The notes: generated by a model from the letters alone, not told the origin. 64,000 bases of DNA from Cherax quadricarinatus (GCF_038502225.1 NC_091303.1:25866300-25930299), one strand, 5' to 3'. Shown: positions 35,886 to 47,754, counted from the stretch's first letter. Made by a program: numbers and translations.

Positions 35886-37130
35886 ACAGTATGAGTACGG
35901 GGTACAGAGTACGAAGTACAGTCGGAGTATGGGATACAAAGTATGGGGTACAGGCGAGGTACGGGGGTACAGGCGAGGTACGGGGAAACAGGCGGGGTGG
36001 GTACGGGGTACAGGCGGGGTGGGTACACAGGCGGGGTACGGGGATACAGGCGGGGTGGGTGCGGGGTACAGGCGGGGTGGGTGCGGGGTACAGGTGGGGT
36101 GGGTACGGGGGTACAGGCGGGGTGGGTACGGAGTACAGGCGGGGTACAGAGGTATAGGCGGGGTACGGGGTACAGGCGGGGCATGGGGTACAGGCGGGGT
36201 ACGGGGATACAGGCGGGGTACGGGGATACAGGTGGGGTGGGTACGGGGGTACAGGCGGGGTGGGTACGGGGGTACAGGCGGGGTGCGGGGGTACAGGCGG
36301 GGTGCGTACGGAGTACAGAGGTACAGGCGAGGTACAGAGGTACAGGCGGGGTACAGGCGAGGTACAGAGATACAGGCGGGGTACAGAGGTACAGGCGAGG
36401 TACAGGCGGGGTACAGAGGTACAGGTGAGGTACAGATGTACAGGCGTGGTACAGAGATACAGGCGGGGTGGGTGCGGGGTACGAAGGTACAGGCGGGGTA
36501 CAGAGATACAGGCGGGGTACAGAGGTACAGGCGGGATACAGAGGTACAGGCGAGGTACAGATGTACAGGCGGGGTACAGAGGTACAGGCGGGGTACAGAG
36601 ATACAGGCGAGGTACAGAGGTACAGGCAGGGTACAGAGATACAGGCGGGGTACAGAGGTACAGGCGAGGTACAGATGTACAGGCGGGGTACAGAGATACA
36701 GGCGGGGTGGGTACGGGGTACAAGCGGGGTACGAAGGTACAGGCGGGGTACAGAGGTACAGGCGAGGTACAGAGGTACAGGCGAGGTACAGATGTACAGG
36801 CGAGGTACGGGGGTACAGGCGAGGTACGGGGGTACAGGCGGGGTACAGAGGTACAGGCGAGGTACAGAGGTACAGGCGAGGTACAGATGTACAGGCGAGG
36901 TACAGATGTACAGGCGAGGTACGGGGGTACAGGCGAGGTACGGGGGTACAGGCGGGGTACAGAGATACAGGCGGGGTGGGTGCGGGGTACGAAGGTACAG
37001 GCGAGGTACGGGGGTACAGGCGGGGTACAGAGGTACAGGCGAGGTACAGGCGGGGTACAGAGGTACAGGCGAGGTACAGGCGGGGTACAGAGGTACAGGC
37101 GAGGTACAGGCGGGGTACAGAGGTACAGGG
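35886..37130. repeat. 18-bp minisatellite, about 65-70 copies
   Basis: Units of GGTACAGAGGTACAGGCG type with GGGGTGGGTACG and GATGTACAGGCGA variants. Blocks of several units recur in the same order, a higher-order structure. Its period has no stops in five frames, which produces frames up to 438 codons (Tyr-Arg-Gly or Pro-Val rich) that are not genes. Confidence 0.96.
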
Positions 37131-37134
37131 GAAG

Positions 37135-37885
37135 TATTAATGCAGACTTCAGTATGTCAGCTCTGGTGCAGTAAAGTGATGGTCGCTCCACAATACTTAA
37201 TATTCTTTACTACGTAAGAGTAATTTTTTATAGGCAATTATGAGTGGGAAGAGGAAATACAAGGCAACTTGTGAAGCTAACACACGCAAATGTTTAACAC
37301 TACAACAAAATCTTAACATTCTAAAGCGTCATGAAGCCGCATCATCATCATCGTATAGTGAACCAGCAGTGACAGACATGACCCAGTCATCAGTACCAGC
37401 CATCAGTAACAAGAAAGATGAAATCATAAAACATAGAATGGACACAGAATCTTGTATGACAAAAGTGATCGTTAAACAAATCATACCACAGGCAGGGATT
37501 GAACTCGTGGCGCGTGAGTCGTAAAACTCCAGGCCAACGCGTAAGCAATCGTGTCGTTGCGATTTCGTGAGTGGTGATCGTTAAGCACAGAAGTTCTGCA
37601 AGTGGATAATATGGAACGTCTCTTGATGATACGGACAGAAGACACCAATCACAATAAAGTTCCATCAAGTTAGATGACAATTCAAACAAAAGCAACTCGA
37701 GTATTATCAACAATAAAAAATTACTATTTTTTCGTTTTATTTTAATCCTTTTTAATTATTAGTGAGTATTAATATTTCACCAATACTGTAATGTAATTGT
37801 TTGTCTGGAACGCTGTACATTATAACAATGTTTAAAAAAGCGCGGGTTTGAATAACTCGGCATCCGTTAACCGCCGCACTATACA
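37135..37885 (+). pseudogene. Tigger/pogo transposase relic
   Basis: A plus-strand frame from 37240 reads MSGKRKYKAT then LTLQQNLNILKRHEAA, the helix-turn-helix start of Tigger-type (pogo, Tc1/mariner) transposases with CENP-B-like DNA-binding domains. After a SINE insertion the sequence equivalent to VDNMERLLMIRTEDTNHN resumes near 37599. Only the N-terminal DNA-binding part is represented; the DDE catalytic domain is missing. GCATCCGTTAACCGCCGCAC near 37860-37880 may be the 3' TIR. Confidence 0.65.
37476..37573 (-). mobile_element. 98-bp SINE insertion with 11-bp target duplication
   Basis: GTGATCGTTAA flanks it at 37465-37475 and 37574-37584. On the minus strand it carries GAGTTCAATCCCTGCC (B box) and GCTTACGCG (A-box side), plus the AATCGCAACGACACGATT hairpin end, so it is the 31.2-kb SINE family. 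It interrupts the Tigger frame. Confidence 0.82.
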
Positions 37886-38038
37886 AGGTATTCCTGTATG
37901 TGCATAAGTATAATTACTGGCTGTATTTACTAGGTTTTGGTTAGTTGAAATAAAAGTCTTCTATGATCTCTGGTTTTGGTTTGTCTCCTTGTGAACGTTT
38001 GTGAATTTCTTTCAACATGTTACATTTCATCTCAGTTT
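37886..38038. other. Unassigned spacer
   Basis: AT-rich; no motif. Confidence 0.4.
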
Positions 38039-38214
38039 CTAATTTTCAAATCGACAAGAAGCGTATGATTCTTTTTTCTCTTCAAGTTGAGCTCTGGGAG
38101 GGACTAACATCTGATCGATGACCTCACAGCTCAGATCTTCATCACCGTAACTTTGTATGGTGCAATCTGCCACTGCCTCACTGATGGTGAGGAGGTAGTG
38201 AAGGGTTACATCTC
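38039..38214 (-). other. Non-repetitive open frame of unknown origin
   Basis: On the minus strand about 50 codons (TISEAVADCTIQSYGDEDLS, LEEKKESYASCRFEN, stop at 38039) continue in frame out of the 51-bp array. It has mixed composition, unlike the arrays. I recognise no domain and see no splice or start evidence, so it may be chance or an unidentified element's tail. Confidence 0.25.
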
Positions 38215-38640
38215 TAACACCAGGATGGTGGTGATGGTGAAAGAGGCAGTATAGGGTAACATCACGAACACCAGGATGGTGGTGATGGTGAAAGAGGCAG
38301 TATAGGGTAACATCACGAACACCAGGATGGTGGTGATGGTGAGAGAGGCAGTATAGGGTAACATCACGAACACCAGGATGGTGGTGATGGTGAGAGAGGC
38401 AGTATAGGGTAACATCACGAACACCAGGATGGTGGTGATGGTGAGAGAGGCAGTATAGGGTAACATCACGAACACCAGGATGGTGGTGATGGTGAGAGAG
38501 GCAGTATAGGGTAACATCACGAACACCAGGATGGTGGTGATGGTGAGAGAGGCAGTATAGGGTAACATCACGAACACCAGGATGGTGGTGATGGTGAGAG
38601 AGGCAGTATAGGGTAACATCACGAACACCAGGATGGTGGT
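38215..38640. repeat. 51-bp minisatellite, about 8.5 copies
   Basis: Unit GAACACCAGGATGGTGGTGA + TGGTGAGAGAGGCAGTATAG + GGTAACATCAC (51 bp, 17 codons, so one frame repeats perfectly). The last unit is split: its second half, AGGGAGGCGGTATAGGGTAAC, reappears at 39488-39508 after the trinucleotide block. Confidence 0.96.
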
Positions 38641-39486
38641 GATGGTGGTGGTGGTAATGGTGATGGTGGCAATGGTGATGGTGGCAATGGTGATGGTGGC
38701 AATGGTGATGGTGGTAATGGTGGTGATGGTGGTCATGGTGGTGGTGGTGGTGGTGATGGTGGTGGTGTTGGTGGTGATGGTGGTGGTGGTGGTGTTGGTG
38801 GTGATGGTGTTGTTGGTGGTGATGGTGGTGGTGGTGATGGTGGTGGTGGTGGTGATGGTGGTGGTGTTGGTGGTGGTGGTGGTGGTGATGGTGGTGGTGA
38901 TGGTGGTGGTGATGGTGGTGGTGGTGATGGTGGTGTTGGTGGTGATGGTGGTGGTGGTGTTGGTGGTGATGGTGGTGGTGGTGATGGTGGTGGTGATGGT
39001 GGTGGTGGTGGTGATGGTGGTGGTGTTGGTGGTGTTGGTGGTGGTGGTGATGGTGGTGATGGTGGTGGTGGTGGTGATGGTGGTGGTGATGGTGGTGATG
39101 GTGGTGGTGGTGATGGTGGTGGTGATGGTGGTGATGGTGGTGGTGGTGGTGATGGTGGTGGTGATGGTGGTGGTGATGGTGGTGGTGGTGATGGTGGTGG
39201 TGGTGATGGTGGTGGTGATGGTGGTGGTGATGGTGGTGGTGATGGTGGTGATGGTGGTGGTGATGGTGGTGGTGATGGTGGTGATGGTGGTGGTGATGGT
39301 GGTGATGGTGGTGGTGATGGTGGTGATGGTGGTGGTGATGGTGGTGATGGTGGTGGTGGTGGTGGTGGTGATGGTGGTGGTGGTGATGGTGGTGGTGGTG
39401 ATGGTGGTGGTGGTGGTGATGGTGGTGATGGTGGTGGTGGTGGTGATGGTGGTGATGGTGGTGGTGGTGATGGTGGTGGTGATGGT
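38632..39486. repeat. GTG/GAT trinucleotide array, about 850 bp
   Basis: GGTGGTGAT-type repeats, nested inside a 51-bp unit at the word GATGGTGGTGATGGTG. The minus strand codes long poly-His, a composition artefact. Transition blocks (GGCAATGGTGAT) lie at the left. Confidence 0.97.
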
Positions 39487-39564
39487 GAGGGAGGCGGTAT
39501 AGGGTAACATTAACAACAAATAACGCCTTTATGACCAGCCTTAATAACCACCCATGAAACATTA

Positions 39565-40690
39565 TATTATTACCTCACTTCCCCCTCCCTCACTACCCCC
39601 TCCCTCACTACCCCCTCCCGCCCTTCTTCACTACCCCCTCCCTCACTACCCCCTCCGTCCCTAACTCAATACCCCCTCCCTCCCTACCTCACTTCCCCCT
39701 CCCTCCCTCACTTCCCCCTCCCTCCCTCACTTCCCCTCCCTCCCTACCTCACTTTCCCCTCCCTCCCTCCCTCACTTCCCCCTCTCTCCCTCCCTCACTT
39801 CCCCCTCTCTCCCTCCCTCACTTCCCCCTCTCTCCCTCCCTCACTTCCCCCTCCCTCCCTCCCTCACTTCCCCCTCTCTCCCTTCCCCCTCCCTCCCTAC
39901 CTCACTTCCCCCTCCCTCCCTACCACACTTCCCCCTGTCTCCCTACCTCACTTCCCCCTCCCTCCCTACCCACTTCCCCAGCCCTCCCAACATCACTTCC
40001 CCCTCTCTCCCTACCTCACTTCCCCCTCCCTCCCTACCCCACTTCCCCCTCCCTCCCTCCCAACCTCACTTCTCCCTCCCTCCCTACCTCACATCCCCCT
40101 CCCTCCCTACCTCACATCCCCCTCCCTCCCTACCCCCTTTCCCCCTCTCTCCCTACCTCACTTCCCCCTCCCTCCCTACCCCACTTCCCCCTCCCTACCT
40201 CACTTCCCCCTCCCTCCCTACCTCACATCCCCCTCCCTCCCTACCCCACATCCCCCTCCCTCCCTACCCCACTTCCCCTCCCTCCCTCACTTCCCCTCCC
40301 TCCCTACTTCACTTCCCCTCCCTCCCTACTTCACTTCCCCCTCCCTCCTTACCTCACTTCCCCCACTCTCCCTCACTTCCCCCTCCCTTCCTCCCTCACT
40401 TCTCCCTCCCTACTTCACTTCCCCCTCCCTCCCTACCTCACTTCCCCCCTACCTCACTTCCCCCTCCCTACTTCACTTCCCCCTCCCTCCCTACCTCACT
40501 TCCCCCTCCCTCCCTACCTCACTTCCCCCTCCCTCCCTACCCACTTCCCCCTCCCTTCCTACCTCACTTCCCTCCCTCCCTCCCTCACTTCCCCTCCCTC
40601 CCTACCTCACTTCCCCCTCCCTCCCTACCTCACTTCCCCCTCCCTTCTTACCTCACTTCCCCCCTCTCCCCCTTCCCTCTTCTAATTTCC
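39565..40690. repeat. 24-bp polypyrimidine minisatellite, about 1.1 kb
   Basis: Unit CTACCTCACTTCCCCCTCCC + TCCC. One strand is over 90 percent pyrimidine by eye, a mirror-repeat-rich tract of the kind able to form triplex DNA. No coding features. Confidence 0.96.
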
Positions 40691-40714
40691 AGTTTGATAT
40701 ACCTTGGAAGGCTT

Positions 40715-42335
40715 TCGAGTTTTCCTATGTCGCAGTCAGGCCATGAGCCAGTCTACCTGGAGGGTATTTCGGGGATCAACGCCCCCGCGGCCCGGGCCAT
40801 GACCAAGCCTCCCGGTCCATCAAGGCCTGACCAACCAGGCTGTTACTATTGGCCGCACGTAGTCCAACGTATGAACCACAGCCCGGCTGATCCAGCACCG
40901 ACTTGTCCAGCTCCCTCTTGAAGGCAACCAGGAGTCTATTGGTATGTCCCCTTATGCATAGTAGGAGGCTGCTGAACAGTCTTGGGCCCCGGATACTTAT
41001 GGTGTTTTCTCTTAGTGTACCAATAGCGCCCCTACTTTTCAATGAGGGTATTTTGCACCGCCTGACCAGACTTTAACTTTCGTAGGGAGTGATTTCTGAG
41101 TGCAGATTCGGGACCATTCCTTCTAGGATTTTCCAAGTGTAGATTATGATATCTCTCTCTTGCGTGCGTTTCAGCGAGTACAAGTCAAGTGCTTCCAAGC
41201 GTTCCCAATAGTTGAGGTGTTTGATAGAACTTATATGTGCACTAAAGATTCTCTGTGCACTCTAGATCTACAATTTCACCTGCTTTGAACGGAGATGTTA
41301 ATGTACAGCAGTATTCCAGCCTAGAGAGAACAACCGATTTGAAGAGGATCATCATGGGCTTGACGTCCCTAGTTTTGAAGGTTCTCATTATCCATCCTAT
41401 CATTTTTCTAGCAGATGCGATAGATACATTGTTGTGGTCTTTGAAGGTGAGATCTAACATTATCACTCCCAGGTCCTTCACATTATATTTTCACTGTACT
41501 GTATGGTTAGAATTTGTTGTATACCCTGATACAGTTTAAATTTCCTCAAGTTGTCCATATCTGAGTAGTTGAAATTTCTCTTCACTGAACTTCATATTGT
41601 TTTGAGTGGGCCATTTGAAGATTTGGTTGGTGTCCGCTTGGAGTTTTGCGGCGTCTTCGATAGAGCACACTGTCATTGTAATTCGAATTGTCATCCGAAT
41701 TGTCAGATATGAGGATGAGGAATAGGATGGGAGCGAGTACTGTGCCTTATGGAACAGAACTTTTCACCCTAGCTGCCTCAGACTTTACTCTGTTTACTAT
41801 TACTCTGTGTTCTATTTGTTAAGTTATAGATCCATCTACCAACTTTTCCTGTTATTCTTTTATAAAGCATTTCATGCGCTATTACACCGTGGTCGCACTT
41901 GTTGAAAGCTTTTGTAAAGTCTGTATATACATCTGTATTTTGTTTATCCTCTACAGCATCCAGGACCTTGTCATAGTGGTCCAGTAGCTGAGACAGGCAG
42001 GAGCGACCTGCTCTAAACGCGTGTTCCTCTGGGTTGTGTAATTGATGGGTATCTAGGTGGTTGGCGATCTTGCTTCTTAGAATTCTTTCAAAGAATTTTA
42101 TATGGGATGTTAGTGCTATCTGTCTGTAGTTCTTTGCAATTGTTTTACTGCCACCTTTGTAGAGTGGGGCTATGTCTGTTGTTTCTAGCGAGTGTGGTAT
42201 GACCCCTTTGTCCATGCTCCCTCTCCATAGAATGCTGAAGGCATGTGACAGTGGTTTCTTGCAGTTCTTGATGAGCACGGAGTTCCATGAGTCTGGGCCT
42301 GCAGCAGAGTGCATGGACGGGTGGAAAAGTGACAT
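40715..42335 (-). pseudogene. LINE family A, RT pseudogene
   Basis: Minus-strand copy from about 42330 to a 3' end at 40715-40760. RT fingers and palm in 41778-42335 (AAGPDSWNSVLIKNC, TTDIAPLYKGGSK, HAFRAGRSCLSQLLDHYD, DVYTDFTKAFNKCDHG), with the FADD region lost to frameshift near 41700, then thumb (41242-41481: KDLGVIMLDLTFKDHN, SRLEYCCTLTSPFKAGE) and a 40776-41042 tail (GAIGTLRENTISIRGPRLFS). Several indels. 5'-truncated within the RT N-terminus, next to a SINE tail. Confidence 0.85.
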
Positions 42336-42339
42336 ACAT

Positions 42340-42440
42340 TTCCTTACACCACCTGGGGGGTGGTTGTGTACCTCAGTGCGTGCTGGGCTTTGAAATGAGC
42401 TGAGGTAGAATAACAGCTCCTAGCCTGTAAAACTGATCAA
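42340..42440 (+). mobile_element. SINE 3' end
   Basis: ACCTGGGGGGTGGTTGTGTA, GAAATGAGCTGAGGTAGAAT and CTCCTAGCCTGTAAA match 57640-57717, the tail of a complete tRNA-headed SINE. Confidence 0.7.
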
Positions 42441-42845
42441 AGCCACATGATCCACCACTACCCACACACGCTAAAGCTCTGGTTATATCTCTCCCCGACA
42501 TTCTAACGACCCACCTTCCCTAAACTGGACTAGAAAACTATAATCGTCTCCCTTTCCCCTTTCCCTGCTCTTGTCGCAGTTTTTTCTGAAATCGCACAAC
42601 TGACCAAATTTATCAACAAAATTGTCAAAACTCTTAATAAGCTGACCGAGGACATGAAGGGATGTATGTATGTATGTATGTCTACATCCTATGTACTGGC
42701 CCCGCCTCTCAAGCGTCATGCACCGGCATTACTGGTTTTCTGCCAGTCTGAATCTCTGTATGCATGCAAGCCTGCGTATGTGTACGTATGCATGAATATA
42801 TGTATGTTTTAGGAAGTGTGCGTACATATTCAGTGACCTAGTTGT
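42441..42845. other. Unassigned, small GTAT repeat
   Basis: (GTAT)n at 42664-42682; nothing gene-like. Confidence 0.4.
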
Positions 42846-45800
42846 GTTTGCAAGGGCGGGTTCCCTGGTGGTAGCCCCGGGTGGGTTCCCTGGTGGTAGC
42901 CCCGGGTGGGTTCCCTGGTGGTAGCCCCGGGTGGGTTCCCTGGTGGTAGCCCCGGGTGGGTTCCCAGGTGGTAGCCCCGGGTGGGTTCCCAGGTGGTAGC
43001 CCCGGGTGTGTTCCCAGGTGGTCGCCCAGGGTGGGTTCCCAGGTGGTAGGCCCGGGTGGGTTCCCAGGTGGGCGCCCCGGGTGTATCCCAGGGGGTAGCC
43101 CCGGGTGGGTTCCCAGGTGGTAGTCCCGGGCGTGTTCCCAGGTGGTAGCCCCGGGTGGGTTCCCAGGTGGTAGCCCCGGGTGTTCCCAGGTGGTAGCCCC
43201 GGGTGGGTTCCCAGGTGGTAGCCCCGGGTGTTCCCAGGTGGTAGCCCCGGGTGGGTTCCCAGGTGGTAGCCCCGGGTGGGTTCCCAGGTGGTAGCCCCGG
43301 GTGGGTTCCCAGGTGGTAGCCCCGGGTGGGTTCCCAGGTGGTAGCCCCGGGTGGGTTCCCAGGTGGTTGCCCCGGGTGGGTTCCCAGGTGGTAGCCCCGG
43401 GTGGGTTCCCAGGTGGTAGCCCCGGGTGGGTTCCCAGGTGGTAGCCCCGGGTGTTCCCAGGTGGTAGCCCCGGGTGTTCCCAGGTGGTAGCCCCGGATGG
43501 GTTCCCTGGTTGAAGCCCCGGGTGTTCCCAGGTGGTAGTCCCGGGTGTGTTCCCAGGTGGTAGCCCAGGGTGGGCTCCCAGGTGGTAGCCCCGGGTAGGT
43601 TCCCAGGTGGTAGCCCCGGGTAGGTTCCCAGGTGGTAGCCCAGGGTGTTTCCAGGTGGTAGCCCCGGGTGGGTTCCCAGATGGTAGCCCCGGGTGGTAGC
43701 CCCGGGTGGGTTCCCAGGTGGTAGCCCCGGGTGGGTTCCCAGGTGGTAGCCCCGGGTGGGTTCCCAGATGGTAGCCCCGGGTGGGTTCCCAGGTGGTAGC
43801 CCCGGGTGGGTTCCCAGGTGTTCCCAGGTGGTAGCCCCGGGTGGGTTCCCAGGTGGTAGCCCCGGGTGTTCCCAGGTGGTAGCCCCGGGTGTGTTCCCAG
43901 GTGGTAGCCCCGGGTGGGTTCCCAGGTGGTAGCCCCGGGTGGGTTCCCAGGTGGTAGCCCCGGGTGTTCCCAGGTGGTAGCCCCGGTTAGGTTCCCAGGT
44001 GGTAGCCCCGGGTAGGTTCCCAGGTGGTAGCCCTGGGTGTTTCCAGGTGGTAGCCCAGGGTGAGTTCCCAGGTGGTAGCCCCGGGTGGGTTCCCAGATAG
44101 TAGCCCCGGGTGTGTTCCCAGGTGGTAGCCCCGGGTGGGTTCCCAGGTGGTAGCCCCGGGTGGGTTCCCAGGTGGTAGCCCCGGGTGGGTTCCCAGGTTG
44201 TAGCCCCGGGTGTTCCCAGGTGGTAGTCCCGGGGGTGTTCCCAGGTGGTAGCCCCGGGTGGGTTCCCAGGTGGTAGCTCCGGGTGTTCCCAGGTGGTAGT
44301 CCCGGGTGTGTACCCAGGTGGTAGTCCCGGGTGTGTTCCCAGGTGGTAGTCCCGGGCGTGTTCCCAGGTGGTAGCCCCGGGTGGGTTCCCAGGTGGTAGC
44401 CCCGGGTGGGTTCCCAGGTGGTAGCCCCGGGTGTTCCCAGGTGGTAGCCCCGGGTGTTCCCAGGTGGTAGCCCCGGGTGTTCCCAGGTGGTAGCCCCGGG
44501 TGGGCTCCCAGGTGGTAGCCCCGGGTAAGTTCCCAGGTGGTAGCCCCGGGTAAGTTCCCAGGTGGTAGCCCCGGGTAAGTTCCCAAGTGGTAGCCCCGGG
44601 TAGGTTCCCAGGTGGTAGCCCCGGGTGTTCCCAGGTGGTAGTCCCGGGTGTGTTCCCAGGTGGTAGCCCCGGGTGTTCCCAGGTGGTAGACCCGGGTGTT
44701 CCCAGGTGGTAGCCCCGGGTGTTCCCAGGTGGTAGCCCCGGGTGTTCCCAGGTGGTAGCCCCGGGTGTTCCCAGGTGGTAGCTCCGGGTGTTCCCAGGTT
44801 GTAGCCCCGGGTGTTCCCAGGTGGTAGCCCCGGGTGGGTTCCCAGATGGTAGCCCCGGGTGTGTTCCCAGGTGGTCGCCCAGGGTGGGTTCCCAGGTGGT
44901 AGCCCCGGGTGGGTTCCCAGGTGGTAGCCCCGGGTGTGTTCCCAGGTGGTAGCCCCGGGTGGGTTCCCAGGTGGTAGTCCCGGGCGTGTTCCCAGGTGGT
45001 AGCCCCGGGTGGGTTCCCAGGTGGTAGCCCCGGGTGTTTCCAGGTGGTAGCCCCGGGTGGGTTCCCAGGTGGTAGCCCCGGGTGGGTTCCCAGGTGGTAG
45101 CCCCGGGTGGGTTCCCAGATGGTAGCCCCGGGTGGGTTCCCAGGTGGTAACCCCGGGTGGGTTCCCAGGTGGTAGCCCCGGGTGGGTTCCCAGGTGGTAG
45201 CCCCGGGTGGGTTCCCAGGTGGTTGCCCCTGGTGGGTTCCCAGGTGGTCGCCCCGGGTGGGTTCCCAGGTGGTTGCCCCGGGTGGGTTCCCAGGTGGTAG
45301 CCCCGGGTGGGTTCCCAGGTGGTAGCCCCGGGTGTTCCCAGGTGGTAGCCCCGGATGGGTTCCCTGGTTGTAGCCCCGGATGGGTTCCCTGGTTGTAACC
45401 CCGGGTGTTCCCAGGTGGTAGTCCCGGGTGTGTTCCCAGGTGGTAGCCCCGGGTGGGTTCCCAGGTGGTAGCCCCGGGTGGGTTCCCAGGTGGTAGCCCC
45501 GGGTGGGATCCCAGGTGGTCGCCCCGGGTAGGTTCCCAGGTGGTAGCCCCGGGTAGGTTCCCAGGTGGTAGCCCAGGGTGTTTCCAGGTGGTAGCCCCGG
45601 GTGGGTTCCCAGGTGGTAGCCCCGGGTGGGTTCCCAGATGGTAGCCCCGGGTGGTAGCCCCGGGTGGGTTCCCAGGTGGTAGCCCCGGGTGGGTTCCCAG
45701 GTGGTAGCCCCGGGTGGGTTCCCAGATGGTAGCCCCGGGTGGGTTCCCAGGTGGTAGCCCCGGGTGGGTTCCCAGGTGTTCCCAGGTGGTAGCCCCGGGT

Positions 45801-47295
45801 GGGTTCCCATGTGGTAGCCCCGGGTGTTCCCAGGTGGTAGCCCCGGGTGTGTTCCCAGGTGGTAGCCCCGGGTGGGTTCCCAGGTGGTAGCCCCGGGTGG
45901 GTTCCCAGGTGGTAGCCCCGGGTGTTCCCAGGTGGTAGCCCCGGTTAGGTTCCCAGGTGGTAGCCCCGGGTAGGTTCCCAGGTGGTAGCCCTGGGTGTTT
46001 CCAGGTGGTAGCCCAGGGTGAGTTCCCAGGTGGTAGCCCCGGGTGGGTTCCCAGATAGTAGCCCCGGGTGTGTTCCCAGGTGGTAGCCCCGGGTGGGTTC
46101 CCAGGTGGTAGCCCCGGGTGGGTTCCCAGGTGGTAGCCCCGGGTGGGTTCCCAGGTGGTAGCCCCGGGTGTTCCCAGGTGGTAGCCCCGGTTAGGTTCCC
46201 AGGTGGTAGCCCCGGGTAGGTTCCCAGGTGGTAGCCCTGGGTGTTTCCAGGTGGTAGCCCAGGGTGAGTTCCCAGGTGGTAGCCCCGGGTGGGTTCCCAG
46301 ATAGTAGCCCCGGGTGTGTTCCCAGGTGGTAGCCCCGGGTGGGTTCCCAGGTGGTAGCCCCGGGTGGGTTCCCAGGTGGTAGCCCCGGGTGGGTTCCCAG
46401 GTGGTAGCCCCGGGTGGGTTCCCAGGTGGTAGCCCCGGGTGTTCCCAGGTGGTAGTCCCGGGGGTGTTCCCAGGTGGTAGCCCCGGGTGGGTTCCCAGGT
46501 GGTAGCTCCGGGTGTTCCCAGGTGGTAGTCCCGGGTGTGTACCCAGGTGGTAGTCCCGGGTGTGTTCCCAGGTGGTAGCCCCGGCGTGTTCCCAGGTGGT
46601 AGCCCCGGGTGGGTTCCCAGGTGGTAGCTCCGGGTGTTCCCAGGTGGTAGCCCCGGGTGGGTTCCCAGGTGGTAGCCCCGGGTGTTCCCAGGTGGTAGCC
46701 CCGGGTGTTCCCAGGTGGTAGCCCCGGGTGTTACAAGGTGGTAGCCCCGGGTGGGCTCCCAGGTGGTAGCCCCGGGTAAGTTCCCAGGTGGTAGCCCCGG
46801 GTAAGTTCCCAGGTGGTAGCCCCGGGATAGTTCCCAAGTGGTAGCCCCGGGTAGGTTCCCAGGTGGTAGCCCCGGGTGTTCCCAGGTGGTAGTCCCGGGT
46901 GTGTTCCCAGGTGGTAGCCCCCGGTGTTCCCAGGTTGTAGACCCGGGTGTTCCCAGGTGGTAGCCCCGGGTGTTCCCAGGTGGTAGCCCCGGGTGTTCCC
47001 AGGTGGTAGCCCCGGGTGTTCCCAGGTGGTAGCCCCGGGTGTTCCCAGGTTGTAGCCCCGGGTGTTCCCAGGTGGTAGCCCCGGGTGTTCCCAGGTGGTA
47101 GCCCCGGGTGTTCCCAGGTGGTAGCCCCGGGTGTTCCCAGGTGGTAGCCCCGGGTGTTCCCAGGTGGTAGCCCCGGGTGTTCCCAGGTGGTAGCCCCGGG
47201 TGTTCCCAGGTGGTAGCCCCGGGTGTTCCCAGGTGGTAGCCCCGGGTGTTCCCAGGTGGTAGCCCCGGGTGTTCCCAGGTGGTAGCCCCGGGTTA
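42846..47295. repeat. GC-rich 25-bp satellite-like array, about 4.4 kb
   Basis: About 180 units of GGGTGGGTTCCCAGGTGG + TAGCCCC (25 bp) and a 23-bp version with GGGTGTTCCC. Nearly every unit has one CCCGGG and hence a CpG. A diagnostic variant block beginning CCCCGGTTAGGTTCCCAGG occurs at 43981, 45939 and 46185; the 1958-bp spacing and other shared variants show a recent internal duplication of about 2 kb. It makes minus-strand frames up to 1335 codons (Pro-Gly-Tyr-Thr rich) with no gene features. Confidence 0.97.
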
Positions 47296-47429
47296 TCTAC
47301 CACTGAGTGTAGGAGAGCTGCAAACACATAACTATTTCTTATACGTGTGACTGGTATCGAGGACTTACAGAGTGACTAACTGTTCATTGACTACTCAAGT
47401 AAGCTGTTGCTGTTAATGGTCCGCTACCT
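47296..47429. other. Unassigned spacer
   Basis: No motif. Confidence 0.4.
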
Positions 47430-47500
47430 GTGATATACCAGTGACAGATTTCGAAAGTCTTCCTACTCCGGAAGGCCGGCCTGAAGCCAGGCTTAGGCAG
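47430..47500 (-). mobile_element. LINE 3' tail scrap
   Basis: TTTCGAAAGTCTTCCTACTC and CCGGCCTGAAGCCAGGC, as at 5.55, 6.8 and 60.2 kb. Confidence 0.55.
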
Positions 47501-47754
47501 CTTGGTTACAAGTACCTCTGGCAGTCTGACAAATGATAATTAAGCTTAATATAAAGCATGTGGGACTTCTTATAGTCAGTTTCTTGACCAATGTGTACTT
47601 GATTGTTCTTTTACGAGTAATACGGAGGTGTTATAATAACCTATTTGAGATATCAAGGTATCTTATTATTGAAAATATGATACCAGTGAAATGAAGAGGC
47701 CACCTCAATCTCATCCTACGTAGAGTTCTAGTTCCTAGGTCTTCTGCGTATGTT
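47501..47754. other. Unassigned AT-rich stretch
   Basis: No frame or repeat seen. Confidence 0.4.

Noticed and set aside
35875..37191. Proline/valine or arginine/glycine repeat protein of 400-plus residues
   Set aside because: Frames exist on both strands and in several phases of the 18-bp array.
38039..39562. A 507-codon frame with a very long His run
   Set aside because: The GTG/GAT trinucleotide array read on the minus strand; the next frame is a Thr run of similar length.
42830..46837. A 1335-codon frame rich in Pro, Gly, Tyr and Thr
   Set aside because: Product of the 25/23-bp GC-rich array; the plus and other frames are similarly open and no start, signal or domain exists.
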